A DNA stretch of 12,472 bases. It comes from Pseudomonadota bacterium. Lineage in GTDB: Bacteria; Pseudomonadota; Alphaproteobacteria; Rhizobiales; Devosiaceae. This document shows positions 1 to 8,153 of this stretch, one piece after another. The position numbers were made by a program, and so were the translations under genes. How positions within the stretch are numbered: position 1 is the first letter of the stretch; each line of letters opens with the position of its first letter. The notes beneath the pieces are model-generated. The model ran no database searches. It saw only the letters and a list, made by a program, of their open reading frames with translations, and was not told the DNA's origin. The stretch is from NCBI GenBank assembly GCA_023431205.1, contig JAEYXQ010000085.1, positions 1-12,472 of the forward strand, read 5' to 3'.

Positions 1-599
1 TCTACCCAAACACCATCCAGGCGGTGAAGATCACCGGCGCCGACGTCAAGAACTGGCTGGAGCGTTCGGCCGGCATCTTCAACCAGGTCGAACCCGGCGC
101 CACCGACGCCGAGCTCATCAACACCGACTTCCCGTCCTACAACTTCGACGTCATCGACGGCGTCACCTACAGGATCGATGTCACCCAGCCGTCGAAATAC
201 TCGAGCGATGGCAAGGAGGAGATCAACCCCGACGCCAACCGCATCGTCGACCTGCAGTACGATGGCGCGCCGATCGACCCCGAGCAGGAGTTCATCGTTG
301 CCACCAACAACTATCGCGCCGGCGGCGGCGGCACCTTCCCCGGCATCGGGCCGGACAGGATCGTGTTCATCGGCCCGGACACCAACCGCGACCTGATCGT
401 GCGCTTCATCGTCGAGAACGGCACCATCAACCCCAAGGCCGACAGCAACTGGTCGCTCGCCCCGATCGGTGACACCACGGTCTTGTTCGCCACCGGACCC
501 AAGGCCGCCGAACACGTCGGCGACGTTACCGCCGTCTCCATCGAACCCACCGGCGAAACCAACGCGGACGGCTTCGGCCTCTATCGCATCGCGTTGTAG
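1..599 (+). CDS. cpdB: 2',3'-cyclic-nucleotide 2'-phosphodiesterase/3'-nucleotidase, C-terminal part
   Basis: This is the 3' end of a gene that starts before the window; the frame is open from base 3 and ends with TAG at 597-599, giving 198 visible residues. They correspond to the C-terminal 5'-nucleotidase domain that shapes the substrate pocket in the CpdB/UshA family. The motif NNYRAGGGGTFPGIG, followed by DTNRDLIVRFI and then ADSNWSLAPI, matches the CpdB branch (NNYRA...FPG...NW.LAPI) rather than UshA. Family enzymes hydrolyse 2',3'-cyclic nucleotides and 3'-nucleotides in the periplasm to salvage nucleosides and phosphate. The metallophosphatase domain and signal peptide would lie upstream and cannot be checked here. 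The gene converges with the small membrane protein gene at 732-932. Family assignment is firm; exact substrate preference is inferred. Confidence 0.9.
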   Translation, partial: YPNTIQAVKITGADVKNWLERSAGIFNQVEPGATDAELINTDFPSYNFDVIDGVTYRIDVTQPSKYSSDGKEEINPDANRIVDLQYDGAPIDPEQEFIVATNNYRAGGGGTFPGIGPDRIVFIGPDTNRDLIVRFIVENGTINPKADSNWSLAPIGDTTVLFATGPKAAEHVGDVTAVSIEPTGETNADGFGLYRIAL

Positions 600-631
600 T
601 CTCCTGAACTCGGTCTCCTGTTCATCGTCTA

Positions 632-650
632 CCTCCCACTCGTGGGGAGG
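632..650. repeat. Intergenic palindrome downstream of cpdB
   Basis: CCTCC at 632-636 pairs with GGAGG at 646-650, and the pairing continues inward as C637-G645, A638-T643 and C639-G642 with one bulged G. It lies 33 bases past the cpdB stop codon. There is no T-run, so it is not a convincing terminator. It resembles short C-rich/G-rich palindromes dispersed in alphaproteobacterial intergenic DNA, but copy number cannot be seen from one window. Confidence 0.45.
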
Positions 651-683
651 GATCAAGGGTGGGGGCCACGGTTCGCGGAAACG

Positions 684-710
684 AAAAAGGGCGCCCCACA
701 GGCGCCCTTT
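684..710 (-). terminator. Rho-independent terminator between convergent genes
   Basis: A perfect 10-bp stem pairs 686-695 (AAAGGGCGCC) with 701-710 (GGCGCCCTTT) around a 5-base loop. On the minus strand the stem is followed by five T residues (684-688 read in reverse), so it best serves the membrane-protein gene ending at 732, 21 bases away. On the plus strand it has only a short T-run and could still help end cpdB transcripts. Confidence 0.85.
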
Positions 711-731
711 CATCATTGGGGAGGTGTCGGC

Positions 732-932
732 TTACTGCCCGTCAGGCACCACGTCGACGCTCACGGCGGGGACATCGAGGTCAACCGTGCCGCCGCCGCC
801 ACCCGCATTGTTGAAGAACACGAGGTAGGCGATACCGATCAGCGCCAGCGCCACGATGATGCCGACGATCACGCCGCCGGCGCCACCGCTGCTGCGGTCG
901 ACAATAAAGGTCTCACGATCATTCGGTGCCAT
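732..932 (-). CDS. Small single-span membrane protein, glycine-rich
   Basis: A 66-residue protein I cannot assign to a named family. Residues 1-19 are polar (MAPNDRETFIVDRSSGGAG). About residues 20-40 (VIVGIIVALALIGIAYLVFF) form one strongly hydrophobic helix. It is followed by a short Gly-run and an acidic tail rich in Val and Asp ending DVVPDGQ. Positive charge is low, so orientation is uncertain; the tail may face the periplasm. The start is set by a full Shine-Dalgarno AAGGAGG (939-945 in reverse) six bases before the ATG; the frame is open further upstream to 1007 but lacks such a site. It is divergent from the ABC operon, with 143 bases between, and ends before the terminator at 684-710. 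Reality of the gene is well supported; its function is unknown. Confidence 0.75.
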   Translation of the reverse strand: MAPNDRETFIVDRSSGGAGGVIVGIIVALALIGIAYLVFFNNAGGGGGTVDLDVPAVSVDVVPDGQ

Positions 933-1075
933 TTTCGGCCTCCTTGTTGACTTGCCACAACAACGATCCTGCCGATCTCGCGGTTCCGTGAACGCCGCCA
1001 CCGCCAATTCGACCGCTCCCGTTCACCGCCCCGAAACCCCAGCGCGCTAGCCTGGCGCAGCTTCGGAGGCTCTCC
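933..1075. promoter_or_regulatory. Divergent intergenic region, membrane protein / ABC operon
   Basis: These 143 bases separate divergently transcribed genes and must hold at least the promoter of the small membrane protein, and probably that of the ABC operon. I cannot identify convincing -35/-10 boxes. A Shine-Dalgarno GGAGG at 1065-1069 lies six bases before the ABC ATPase start. Confidence 0.4.
939..945 (-). promoter_or_regulatory. Ribosome binding site that fixes the small membrane protein start
   Basis: AAGGAGG on the minus strand lies six bases before the ATG at 930-932. It is the strongest ribosome site in the window and excludes the longer reading that begins near 1007. Confidence 0.75.
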
Positions 1076-1812
<737 letters not shown>

Positions 1813-1816
<4 letters not shown>

Positions 1817-3348
1817 GCACTGCTCCCGCCACGGCCCTCTGGTTTGCCCGGCACGAACTGCGCCTCGCCTGGCGCGACTGGCTGGCGATGATGACAGGTG
1901 GCCGCCGGCACCGCCGCATTGGTCTGTTGATCGGGCTCGCGATTGCTGTCGTCGTCCTGCACCTGCTGGCCTATGGGCTGGCCCTCCCCTGGCTGCGCCA
2001 GGGAATAGTTGCCGACAAAGCTACCCTGCTTGCCGTCAGCGGCGCCGGCTTCACCATCTTCACGGTCATGCTCTCGCAGGCCATCGAAGCGGTCACTCGC
2101 GTCTACTATGCCCGCTCCGACCTGGACCTGATCCTTGCATCGCCGGCGTCCTCGCAACAACTCTTCGCCGTGCGCACCGCCGGCGTCTGGCTCTCCACCA
2201 GCGCCTTGTCTGCCCTGCTCGCCATGCCGCTGATCAACGTCCTCGCGGTGTTCGACGGTCTGCACTGGCTCGCCGGCTATGGCGTTGTCGCGGCCATGGG
2301 TGCCCTGGCCACCGCCTTCGCCGTTGCGATCACCGTGCTGCTGTTCCGCCTGATCGGCGCCCGCCTGACCCGGCTGATCGCCCAGATCGTCGCCGCAGTC
2401 GTCGGCGCCAGCTTTGTCATCCTGATCCAGGGCGCCGCCATTCTCTACTATGGCAGCTATTCCCGCTTCGCTCTGTTCGAGGCTCCCGAAATCCTTACGG
2501 CGGCTCCCGATGCACTCCACTGGGTCTGGCTCCCTGCGCGCGCCGTTTTGGGCGAGGCTGCCGCCCTGCTGACCCTGCTCCTGGTTGGCGCCATGGCACT
2601 CGCCGCGACCATCGGCTTCTCCGCCGCAAGCTACGGGCGCCTTGCTCTCTCCACCACCGGCCTTAGCCATGTGCAAAGCCGCCGCGCCCCCGCGCGACGC
2701 CCCTTCCCCGCCGGTTCACAGCGCCAGGCGCTGCGCCGCAAGGAGTGGCGCCTGCTGTTGCGCGATCCCTGGCTGGTGTCGCAGACGCTGATGCAGTTGC
2801 TCTACCTGATCCCGCCGGCCCTGCTGCTCTGGCTGAACTTCGGCGAAGGCAACAGTGCCCTCATCATCATCGTGCCGGTTTTGGTCATGGCCGCCGGTCA
2901 ACTCGCCGGTGGCCTCGCCTGGCTCGCCATCTCCGGTGAAGACGCGCACGACCTCGTCACCACGGCGCCGCTCACCCCCGCCACCATCCTCCGCGCCAAG
3001 GTCGAGGCCGTCCTCATTGCCGTGGGGGCGATCATGGCGCCGCTTCTGGCCCTGCTCGCGTTCACCGCCTGGCTGCCGGCCCTTGCCACAGCGCTGTGCG
3101 CTGCCGCCGCAGCTTCGGCCTCCACCGCCATTCAGTTGTGGTTCCGCATGCCCCAGCGCCGCTCCATGTTCCGGCGCCGTCAGGTGGCCTCGCGCGCCGC
3201 AACCCTGTGCGAAGCTTTGTCCTCGATCATGTGGGCCGGCACCGGCGCGCTGGCTGCCGCCGGTTCCCTGCTCGCCATCGGTCCGGCAATGCTGGCGCTT
3301 CTAACCCTCGCTTTCGCTCGCTTCCTCAGCCCCCGCCACAACCGATGA
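1813..3348 (+). CDS. ABC transporter permease, two-half ABC-2-like
   Basis: A 511-residue integral membrane protein, the channel partner of the ATPase just upstream. Hydrophobic segments lie at about residues 36-60, 72-93, 122-147, 152-180, 186-212, 246-270, 322-342, 347-374, 394-422, 424-440 and 470-500. The chain seems to be two tandem halves. Each carries a similar cytoplasmic motif: DLILASPASSQQLFAVR at about 105-121, and DLVTTAPLTPATILRAK at about 380-396. A basic linker (RRAPARRPFPAG, about 290-301) lies between the halves. The size and motif resemble the large ABC-2-like exporter permeases (possibly Pfam ABC_tran_2), an assignment from memory. Its start overlaps the ATPase stop and its stop overlaps the GNAT start, each by ATGA. 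Substrate unknown. Confidence 0.88.
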
Positions 3349-3809
3349 GCCAGCTCACCTTTCGCGATGCCATGCCGTCCGACATCCCCGCGGTCGTCCG
3401 ACTGATGCATGAAGGTCATATGCAGCCAGACACGCCGCCGCTCGACCCGGCGACGCTCGATGATCTTCGCTACCGCGCCGCCTTCGACGAGATCACCGCG
3501 GATCCGGCCCACCGGCTGATCGTCGCTGAACAGGAGGGTATGGTCGTCGGCACCATACAGATCAGCTACCTGCCGGGTCTCAGCCATTTCGGCGCCAGGC
3601 GCGCCCAGTTCGAGAATGTCTTCGTCAGCCCCAGGCATCGCGGCGCCGGTGTCGGCACCGCCATGATGCAGTGGGCGATCGGGCAGTCCCGTGAGGCCGG
3701 CTGCAGCATCATCCAGCTGACATCCGGCAAGGTCCGCACCGACGCCCACCGCTTCTACGAGCGGCTAGGGTTCACCGCTTCGCACGTTGGCTTCAAGCTG
3801 CGCTTCTAG
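3345..3809 (+). CDS. GNAT family N-acetyltransferase
   Basis: A 154-residue, single-domain GNAT enzyme that would transfer an acetyl group from acetyl-CoA to an amine. The acetyl-CoA pyrophosphate loop is visible as RHRGAGVG at residues 97-104, preceded by the beta-strand ENVFVSP. The C-terminal motif AHRFYERLGF at 134-143 holds the usual catalytic Tyr region. The length is typical. Translation starts at ATG 3345-3347, inside the ATGA that ends the permease gene; a longer reading in the same frame from 3096 would run over permease coding sequence and is not supported. Third gene of the ABC operon, it may modify the transported compound or a related substrate; that link rests only on the coupling. 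Its TAG stop shares bases with the stop of the convergent reductase gene. Confidence 0.9.
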   Translation: MSQLTFRDAMPSDIPAVVRLMHEGHMQPDTPPLDPATLDDLRYRAAFDEITADPAHRLIVAEQEGMVVGTIQISYLPGLSHFGARRAQFENVFVSPRHRGAGVGTAMMQWAIGQSREAGCSIIQLTSGKVRTDAHRFYERLGFTASHVGFKLRF

Positions 3810-4642
3810 AACAGCGTGTTGTTGGTCGCCGGGTCCGAACCGGTCTTGCCGTCCGGGCGATCGAGCGTGGCGATCTTGTCCATGTCGTCCTGATCCAGCT
3901 CGAAGCCGAACACGTCGAAATTGCTGCGGATGCGTTCCGCATGCGTCGACTTCGGAATGACGATGAAGCCCTGCTGCAGGTGCCAGCGGAGCATCACCTG
4001 GGCGGGTTCCTTGCCGTATTTCTTGGCGATCTCGCCGATGGTCTCGTCTTCCAGCACCGCGCCGCTGCCGAGCGGGCTGTAGCACTCGATCTTGATGTCG
4101 AGCCGTTTATGCACATCGCGCACATCGCGCTGCTGATAGTAGGGGTGCAGTTCGATCTGGTTCACCACCGGCTTCACGCCGTGGTCGTTGATGATCCGGT
4201 CCAGATACTCCGGCAGGAAGTTCGACACACCGATCGAGCGGATCTTGCCGTCCTTCTGTGCCTGGATGAATGCCCGCCAGGTGTCCGAGTAGCGATCATG
4301 CTCGGGCACCGGCCAGTGGATGAGGAACATGTCGAGATAGTCGAGCCCCAGCCGCTGCAACGTCCCATCAAGGGACCGCAAGGTGTTGTCGTAACCCTGG
4401 TCCTTGGTCCGAAGCTTGGAGGTGATGAACAACTGCTCGCGCGGCACTCCGGCCTCGCGGATCGCCTTGCCCACCCCTTCCTCGTTGTCATAGCCCTGCG
4501 CTGTGTCAATCGAGCGATAGCCGGTCTTGATCGCGGTCACCACAGGCTCGGTGACCTCGTCATTGGGCACCTGCCACACGCCGAAGCCCAGCTGGGGGAT
4601 GGTGTTGCCGTCATTCAGGGTAATATTGGGCACATTGGCCAT
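3806..4642 (-). CDS. Aldo/keto reductase, 2,5-diketo-D-gluconate reductase-like
   Basis: A 278-residue cytoplasmic NADPH-dependent oxidoreductase of the AKR superfamily that reduces aldehydes and ketones. The full catalytic tetrad is visible: Asp46, Tyr51 (YRSIDTAQGY), Lys76 (FITSK) and His109 (LIHWP). IGVSNF and VNQIELHP follow, then the cofactor 2'-phosphate site IPKSTHAERIRSN, which favours NADPH. The length and motifs fit the DkgA/AKR5-like group, but substrates in this group cannot be told from sequence. The ATG has GGAG about eight bases upstream. It lies 30 bases after the DUF1328 gene on the same strand, so the two may be cotranscribed. Its stop codon overlaps that of the GNAT gene in the palindrome CTAG (3806-3809), leaving no room for an intergenic terminator. 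Confidence 0.93.
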   Translation of the reverse strand: MANVPNITLNDGNTIPQLGFGVWQVPNDEVTEPVVTAIKTGYRSIDTAQGYDNEEGVGKAIREAGVPREQLFITSKLRTKDQGYDNTLRSLDGTLQRLGLDYLDMFLIHWPVPEHDRYSDTWRAFIQAQKDGKIRSIGVSNFLPEYLDRIINDHGVKPVVNQIELHPYYQQRDVRDVHKRLDIKIECYSPLGSGAVLEDETIGEIAKKYGKEPAQVMLRWHLQQGFIVIPKSTHAERIRSNFDVFGFELDQDDMDKIATLDRPDGKTGSDPATNNTLF

Positions 4643-4672
4643 AATTCACGCTCCGCAATAATCAGGTATCGG

Positions 4673-4846
4673 TCAGAAAAGGATCGCCAGCCCCATCGCT
4701 GCCAGGATCAGCATCAGCACGATGCCGATCAGCATGATCGCGAACACGATCTTGGCCGCCGTTGCGGCGCCGCGCGACAAGCCGGTGAAGCCGAGCGCTC
4801 CGGCGATCACGGCAACAATGACCAGGACGATAAGCAGGTTGAGCAT
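4673..4846 (-). CDS. DUF1328 family small membrane protein (YtjA-like)
   Basis: A 57-residue, very hydrophobic protein beginning MLNLLIVLVIVAVIAGALGF. It has two predicted membrane helices, about residues 3-20 and 33-55, joined by a short loop (TGLSRGAATAAK). The pattern LGFxGL...AAxxAKIxF matches the DUF1328/YtjA family, whose members are 50-60 residues and have no settled function. I chose ATG 4844-4846, which gives the usual family N-terminus and has GGAAG five bases upstream. An in-frame GTG at 4870 would add eight polar residues not seen in the family. It is divergent from clpS and 30 bases upstream of the aldo/keto reductase, so it may lead a two-gene transcript. Confidence 0.85.
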   Translation of the reverse strand: MLNLLIVLVIVAVIAGALGFTGLSRGAATAAKIVFAIMLIGIVLMLILAAMGLAILF

Positions 4847-4949
4847 CGACGCTTCCCAGGAAAGACCCACCGCTCAACGTGGCTGACCCCCACGCGTTCC
4901 GGCAAACATCGTGCTATGCTGATGGTCACCTCACCTCCGGAACCGGACC
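4847..4949. promoter_or_regulatory. Divergent intergenic region, DUF1328 / clpS
   Basis: About 100 bases between divergent genes that should hold both promoters. TATGCT at 4915-4920 could be a -10 box for clpS, but no good -35 is placed before it. A degenerate copy of the clpS start region lies at 4879-4895 (see the repeat entry). Confidence 0.35.
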
Positions 4950-4966
4950 ATGGCTGACACCCACAC
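4879..4966 (+). repeat. Imperfect direct repeat of the clpS start region
   Basis: Bases 4879-4895 (GTGGCTGACCCCCACGC) match 4950-4966 (ATGGCTGACACCCACAC) at 14 of 17 positions, offset 71 bases. The second copy is the clpS start codon and first codons. The offset is not a multiple of three, so the upstream copy is not an in-frame alternative start. Confidence 0.5.
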
Positions 4967-5255
4967 CCGGCCGCGCACCAGCACCACCACGCGCACTGCC
5001 CGACCGCCGCTGCACAAGGTCATTCTCGTCAACGACGATTTCACCCCGCGCGAATTCGTCGTGCGCCTGCTCAAGGCCGAGTTCCGCGTACCCGAAGCGC
5101 AGGCCCAGGTGATCATGCTCACCGCCCACACCAAGGGCGCCTGCGTCGTCGCGGTGTTCACGCGCGAAGTAGCCGAGGAGAAGTCCAAGCGCGCCACCGA
5201 CTTCGCCCGCGAACACGGCTATCCGCTGCTGTTCACCACCGAGCCCGAGGAATAG
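4950..5255 (+). CDS. clpS: ATP-dependent Clp protease adaptor ClpS (ClpS2-like)
   Basis: A 101-residue adaptor that delivers N-degron substrates to ClpAP. After a variable N-terminal tail (residues 1-20, rich in Thr and Arg) comes the conserved core. It has the alpha-amino-binding residues N28-D29-D30 and T32 in VNDDFTPREFV, and His60 in LTAH, which matches E. coli His66. The gatekeeper equivalent to E. coli Met40 is Arg34. PREFV and the ending PLLFTTEPEE resemble the ClpS2 paralogue of rhizobia rather than ClpS1. ClpS2 proteins are reported to be more selective for N-terminal residues. clpA is not adjacent. The ribosome site is weak (CCGGAACCGGACC before the ATG). It converges with the DUF2277 gene, with nine bases between stops and a small GC hairpin at 5260-5272. 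Confidence 0.93.
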   Translation: MADTHTRPRTSTTTRTARPPLHKVILVNDDFTPREFVVRLLKAEFRVPEAQAQVIMLTAHTKGACVVAVFTREVAEEKSKRATDFAREHGYPLLFTTEPEE

Positions 5256-5264
5256 TTCGCCGCC

Positions 5265-5537
5265 TCAGGCGGTGCCGTAGCGCAGCTTCGCCTTCTCGCG
5301 CGCTTTGGCCGCGACCACGCCCCGGTCCTTCGGCGGAGCATTCGTTTCGAGCGAATTCAGCAGCTTGCCCAGCACGCGTTCGATGTCCTCCACCGCCTCG
5401 TGGAAGGCGGCTTCGTTCGCCTTCGATGGCGCAGTGAAACCGGACACCTTGCGCACGAACTGCAGCGCCGCGTCGTGCATCTCGTTGCCGGTCGCTGGCG
5501 GCTCGAAGTTGAACAGGGGCTTGATGTTGCGGCACAT
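5265..5537 (-). CDS. DUF2277 family protein
   Basis: A 90-residue soluble protein beginning MCRNIKPLFNFEPPAT, the hallmark of the DUF2277 family. LQFVRKVSGF and PSKANEAAFHEAV follow, then a helical segment ending in a basic tail (AAKAREKAKLRYGTA). The family has no established function; the conserved Cys2 next to Arg and Asn is notable. ATG 5535-5537 is chosen because it gives the family N-terminus and follows AGGAGG six bases upstream. Longer readings extend into the preceding gene and have no such site. It lies 64 bases downstream of the flippase gene on the same strand and may be the last gene of that transcript or have its own promoter. Charge and length suggest a small helical cytoplasmic protein. 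Confidence 0.88.
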   Translation of the reverse strand: MCRNIKPLFNFEPPATGNEMHDAALQFVRKVSGFTAPSKANEAAFHEAVEDIERVLGKLLNSLETNAPPKDRGVVAAKAREKAKLRYGTA

Positions 5538-5601
5538 GGCGGCCTCCTCTGGATGGTCGCATCCTGCACCGCAAATCCGCCATCGCCAAGGCGGCGTCGC
5601 G

Positions 5602-6903
5602 CTATACCGCCCGTAGCCGCGGCAGGGACACCGACCACACCCTGATCCGCTCCAGCCGCCACACCAGCCATCCGAGCAAGGCACTCCGCACCGCCATGCC
5701 GACCGCCATGCCCGCAGCGGCGCCGGTGATACCCCACACCCGGACCAGCGCCACGCACAGGCCGGATTGCACCGCCAGGACAACGGCCCCCAGCAGCATG
5801 GCCTGGCGCTGCCGGCCTGCCACCACCAGCAGTTCCGTCGCCTGCCCACTGGCCGATTTTGCGATCATCCCCGCCCCAAGCAGTATCATCACGTCGTGCG
5901 CGCCGGCGAACTCGGGCCCGAACAGGTGCAGCACCAGCGGCCCTGCCGCCCAGGCGATCGCCACCGCCACCACCGTCGCCCATAATGTGGCGCCGGTCGA
6001 GCGCGACACGCTCTGCTGCAGTTCCCCGCGGTCGCGGCCGGCGAGATCGAGCGCGAACCGGCGTCCCGCCACCAGCGTCGCCGCATAGCTGACGAACCCT
6101 GCCAGCGCCAAAGTCCGCGCCGCCGCGAAATACGGCCCCAGCGCTTCGGGCGGCATGGACAGGCTCAGCACCAGCAGGTCGGTGAGGTTGCTCAGGTCAT
6201 CGAGGCCCGCCACCAGCAGCATCGGCAGCGCCGCCAGCAGCCACACCCGCTGCTGCCGCCGGCTTACCGCTGCCCCCCGGGGGAACCCCCGCAACCGCAG
6301 CATCAGCAGCACGCCGACCACCGCCACCACCAGTGCCATCGCCACCAGCAGCACCACCCCGACCACCGTGAACGTCAGTTCAACACCCAGCGCGAACAGC
6401 GCCACGCTTATCCCGGCAATCAGCAGTGGCCTCACCAGATAGACGGGCACCGTGGCGAGCCCGTACCAGCCAAAGCTGCGGCCCACCCCTTCGAAGAAAT
6501 ACTCCATCGCCAGGAGCGGCAGCCCGATCCCGATCAGCAGCACCGTCATGCCGACGCGTGTATCGAGGCCGAGCCACCACCCCGCCAGTGCCGCGCCCAG
6601 CACCAGCGGCACCGCCGCCACCGCAATCGCCCGCAGCGCCAACCCCCAGTAGCCGTGGATCGCCCCGCCACGCCCCATCACCTGATAGCGCGGCAGGAAG
6701 CGGATGCTTGATTCCGCGAACCCGAGTGCCGCGAAGCTGCCGAGGGCCAGCATCCAGGTCCAGACCGCGACATAGCCGCCATAGTCGTCGAGCGGCATCA
6801 GCCGCGCCAGCAGCACCTGCAGGCCGAAGGTCAGCACCGCACTCGCGGCCCGAATGAAAACCATCATCGCGGCGGCCATAGCGCCCATGCGTGCCTCAGA
6901 CAT
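5602..6903 (-). CDS. Polysaccharide flippase-like membrane protein (MOP/Wzx superfamily)
   Basis: A 433-residue, highly hydrophobic protein with roughly twelve or more membrane helices. Its N-terminus reads RAASAVLTFGLQVLLARLMP, then DDYGGYVAVW and GFAESSIRFLPRY. This matches oligosaccharide flippases and polysaccharide biosynthesis membrane proteins, which move lipid-linked sugars across the inner membrane. The length is normal. The start ATG 6901-6903 lies within the end of the upstream acetyltransferase gene (8-base overlap ATGTCTGA), so translation is probably coupled; a second ATG at 6886-6888, with GAGG five bases before it, is a possible alternative. Together with the acetyltransferase it suggests a step in making or exporting a surface glycan. 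No glycosyltransferase is nearby, so the substrate is unknown. Confidence 0.82.
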   Translation of the reverse strand: MSEARMGAMAAAMMVFIRAASAVLTFGLQVLLARLMPLDDYGGYVAVWTWMLALGSFAALGFAESSIRFLPRYQVMGRGGAIHGYWGLALRAIAVAAVPLVLGAALAGWWLGLDTRVGMTVLLIGIGLPLLAMEYFFEGVGRSFGWYGLATVPVYLVRPLLIAGISVALFALGVELTFTVVGVVLLVAMALVVAVVGVLLMLRLRGFPRGAAVSRRQQRVWLLAALPMLLVAGLDDLSNLTDLLVLSLSMPPEALGPYFAAARTLALAGFVSYAATLVAGRRFALDLAGRDRGELQQSVSRSTGATLWATVVAVAIAWAAGPLVLHLFGPEFAGAHDVMILLGAGMIAKSASGQATELLVVAGRQRQAMLLGAVVLAVQSGLCVALVRVWGITGAAAGMAVGMAVRSALLGWLVWRLERIRVWSVSLPRLRAV

Positions 6904-8062
6904 AGAGCAACAGGCAGAGGGCGCCGCGTCCGAAACCCATCGCCGCCTGGACCATCCCCGGTACGTGCGACCACATCCGCTTCAGCGCCGGGCGCAGCGT
7001 CGGCAGCCAGGAGCCGGCATAGAACCGGCCCTTCCAGGTCTTGGGCAGCGCATAGCCCACTGCCGGCACGCTGTGATTGCTCCAGCTTGCCTTATAGTCG
7101 GCCGGATTCGGCAACAAGTCATAGGCGGCCACGCCATTGTCGATCAGCCAGCCGACCGTCATCTCCATCTGCACCTTGCCCGGAGAGAGGTCTTTCAGCT
7201 CCCAGTCGAAGCCGCCGATATAGGCGTAGTAGTGCCGGTGACGGATGAACCCGATCTCCACCGCCACCACCCGGTCACCCGCGCGGAGCACCGAAACGCA
7301 GGCGCCGCTCAACGCCGCGCTGCTGCCGCCCAGGCCTTTCAGGAAAGTCTCGTAGCCGCCCATGCCGAAGCCGGCGCTGAGCCGGTTGGTCTCCACCAGC
7401 CAGCGCCGTTTCATGGCGACAGCCGTATCCACCAGCGTGCTGAACTCTTCCTGATCCGGCCACACGACGCTGAAACTCAGGTCACCCAGCCGCGCCAGCT
7501 GGTTGCGGCGGCGGTTGCGGTTGCGCTTTTGCAGTTTGCCCAGCCCGGCCCAGTAGGCCTCCGAGTTCGGGTACTCCGACAGGTTCAGCACCGAAGCCTC
7601 GTTGCTGTAGCCGGCAATCGGCGGCAGGTGCTTGAGATGAGGCGCGAGCGGCGAGGTCGCCGGCACGGGCCTCAGCACAGCCACGTCGCAGCCATTGCCA
7701 AGGTCGCGGTCCAGCAGCAGCGTCATGGCCCCGGAAGTGTTCTCCCCATCCGCCAGCAGGAGGTTGCAGTATTGGGAATGCGGCTCGCCCAAGGTTTCCA
7801 ACCGGCGAATTCCGGGACCGTCGACGATCATCAGTGGCCACAGCGCCACCAGCCGCTCCCCCATCCACACCGTCCGGATATGTGGGCGCGGCCCTCCCGG
7901 CTGGCAGAAGGTCTCGATCCAGCCACGGCACCAGTCAAAAGTCTGGAAATAGGTGAGCCGGTCCGAGCACGCGGCCTCGAGCGCCCGCCAGTCCTCGGCG
8001 ATGGCGTCGATCTCGGCCGTACCGGTGAGCACGCGGAGGCTCATCTGTCGGCGTTCGCGCAT
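6896..8062 (-). CDS. CelD/BcsL-like GNAT acetyltransferase (Acetyltransf_6 type)
   Basis: A 388-residue protein of the BioF2/CelD-like GNAT fold, which often sits in exopolysaccharide or cellulose loci and is thought to acylate sugars or their precursors. The N-terminal part has YFQTFDWCRGWIETFC (about 38-53). A basic stretch LQKRNRNRRRNQLARLGDL lies at about 177-195, which matches the conserved K.R...RR region of this family. The C-terminal GNAT half reads AVEIGFIRHRHYYAYIGGFD, then LSPGKVQMEM and AAYDLLPNPADYKASWSN (about 292-329), the usual SPG...YD...YK block. AGGAG eight bases before ATG 8060-8062 supports the longer start; Met7 is an alternative. The gene overlaps the flippase gene, so the products probably act together. 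Confidence 0.85.
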   Translation of the reverse strand: MRERRQMSLRVLTGTAEIDAIAEDWRALEAACSDRLTYFQTFDWCRGWIETFCQPGGPRPHIRTVWMGERLVALWPLMIVDGPGIRRLETLGEPHSQYCNLLLADGENTSGAMTLLLDRDLGNGCDVAVLRPVPATSPLAPHLKHLPPIAGYSNEASVLNLSEYPNSEAYWAGLGKLQKRNRNRRRNQLARLGDLSFSVVWPDQEEFSTLVDTAVAMKRRWLVETNRLSAGFGMGGYETFLKGLGGSSAALSGACVSVLRAGDRVVAVEIGFIRHRHYYAYIGGFDWELKDLSPGKVQMEMTVGWLIDNGVAAYDLLPNPADYKASWSNHSVPAVGYALPKTWKGRFYAGSWLPTLRPALKRMWSHVPGMVQAAMGFGRGALCLLLYV

Positions 8063-8153
8063 GGCGACTTCTCCTGGTTCCCCAGGCTGACCCTACCCGT
8101 TGAAGCTGAACATCGGCTTGCCCAGCAGCCTCAACAAAGTGTTGCAGTTGCCG

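Noticed and set aside
988..1026. 7-bp inverted repeat GTGAACG / CGTTCAC
   Set aside because: A 7-bp pair with a 25-base gap is expected about once by chance in a region of this size.
3941..4957. 338-codon plus-strand reading frame
   Set aside because: Antisense to the aldo/keto reductase gene, whose full catalytic tetrad shows which strand is real.
5260..5272. CCGCC-TCA-GGCGG hairpin between clpS and DUF2277
   Set aside because: Only 5 bp with a 3-base loop and no T-run; it overlaps the DUF2277 stop codon and is not a credible terminator.
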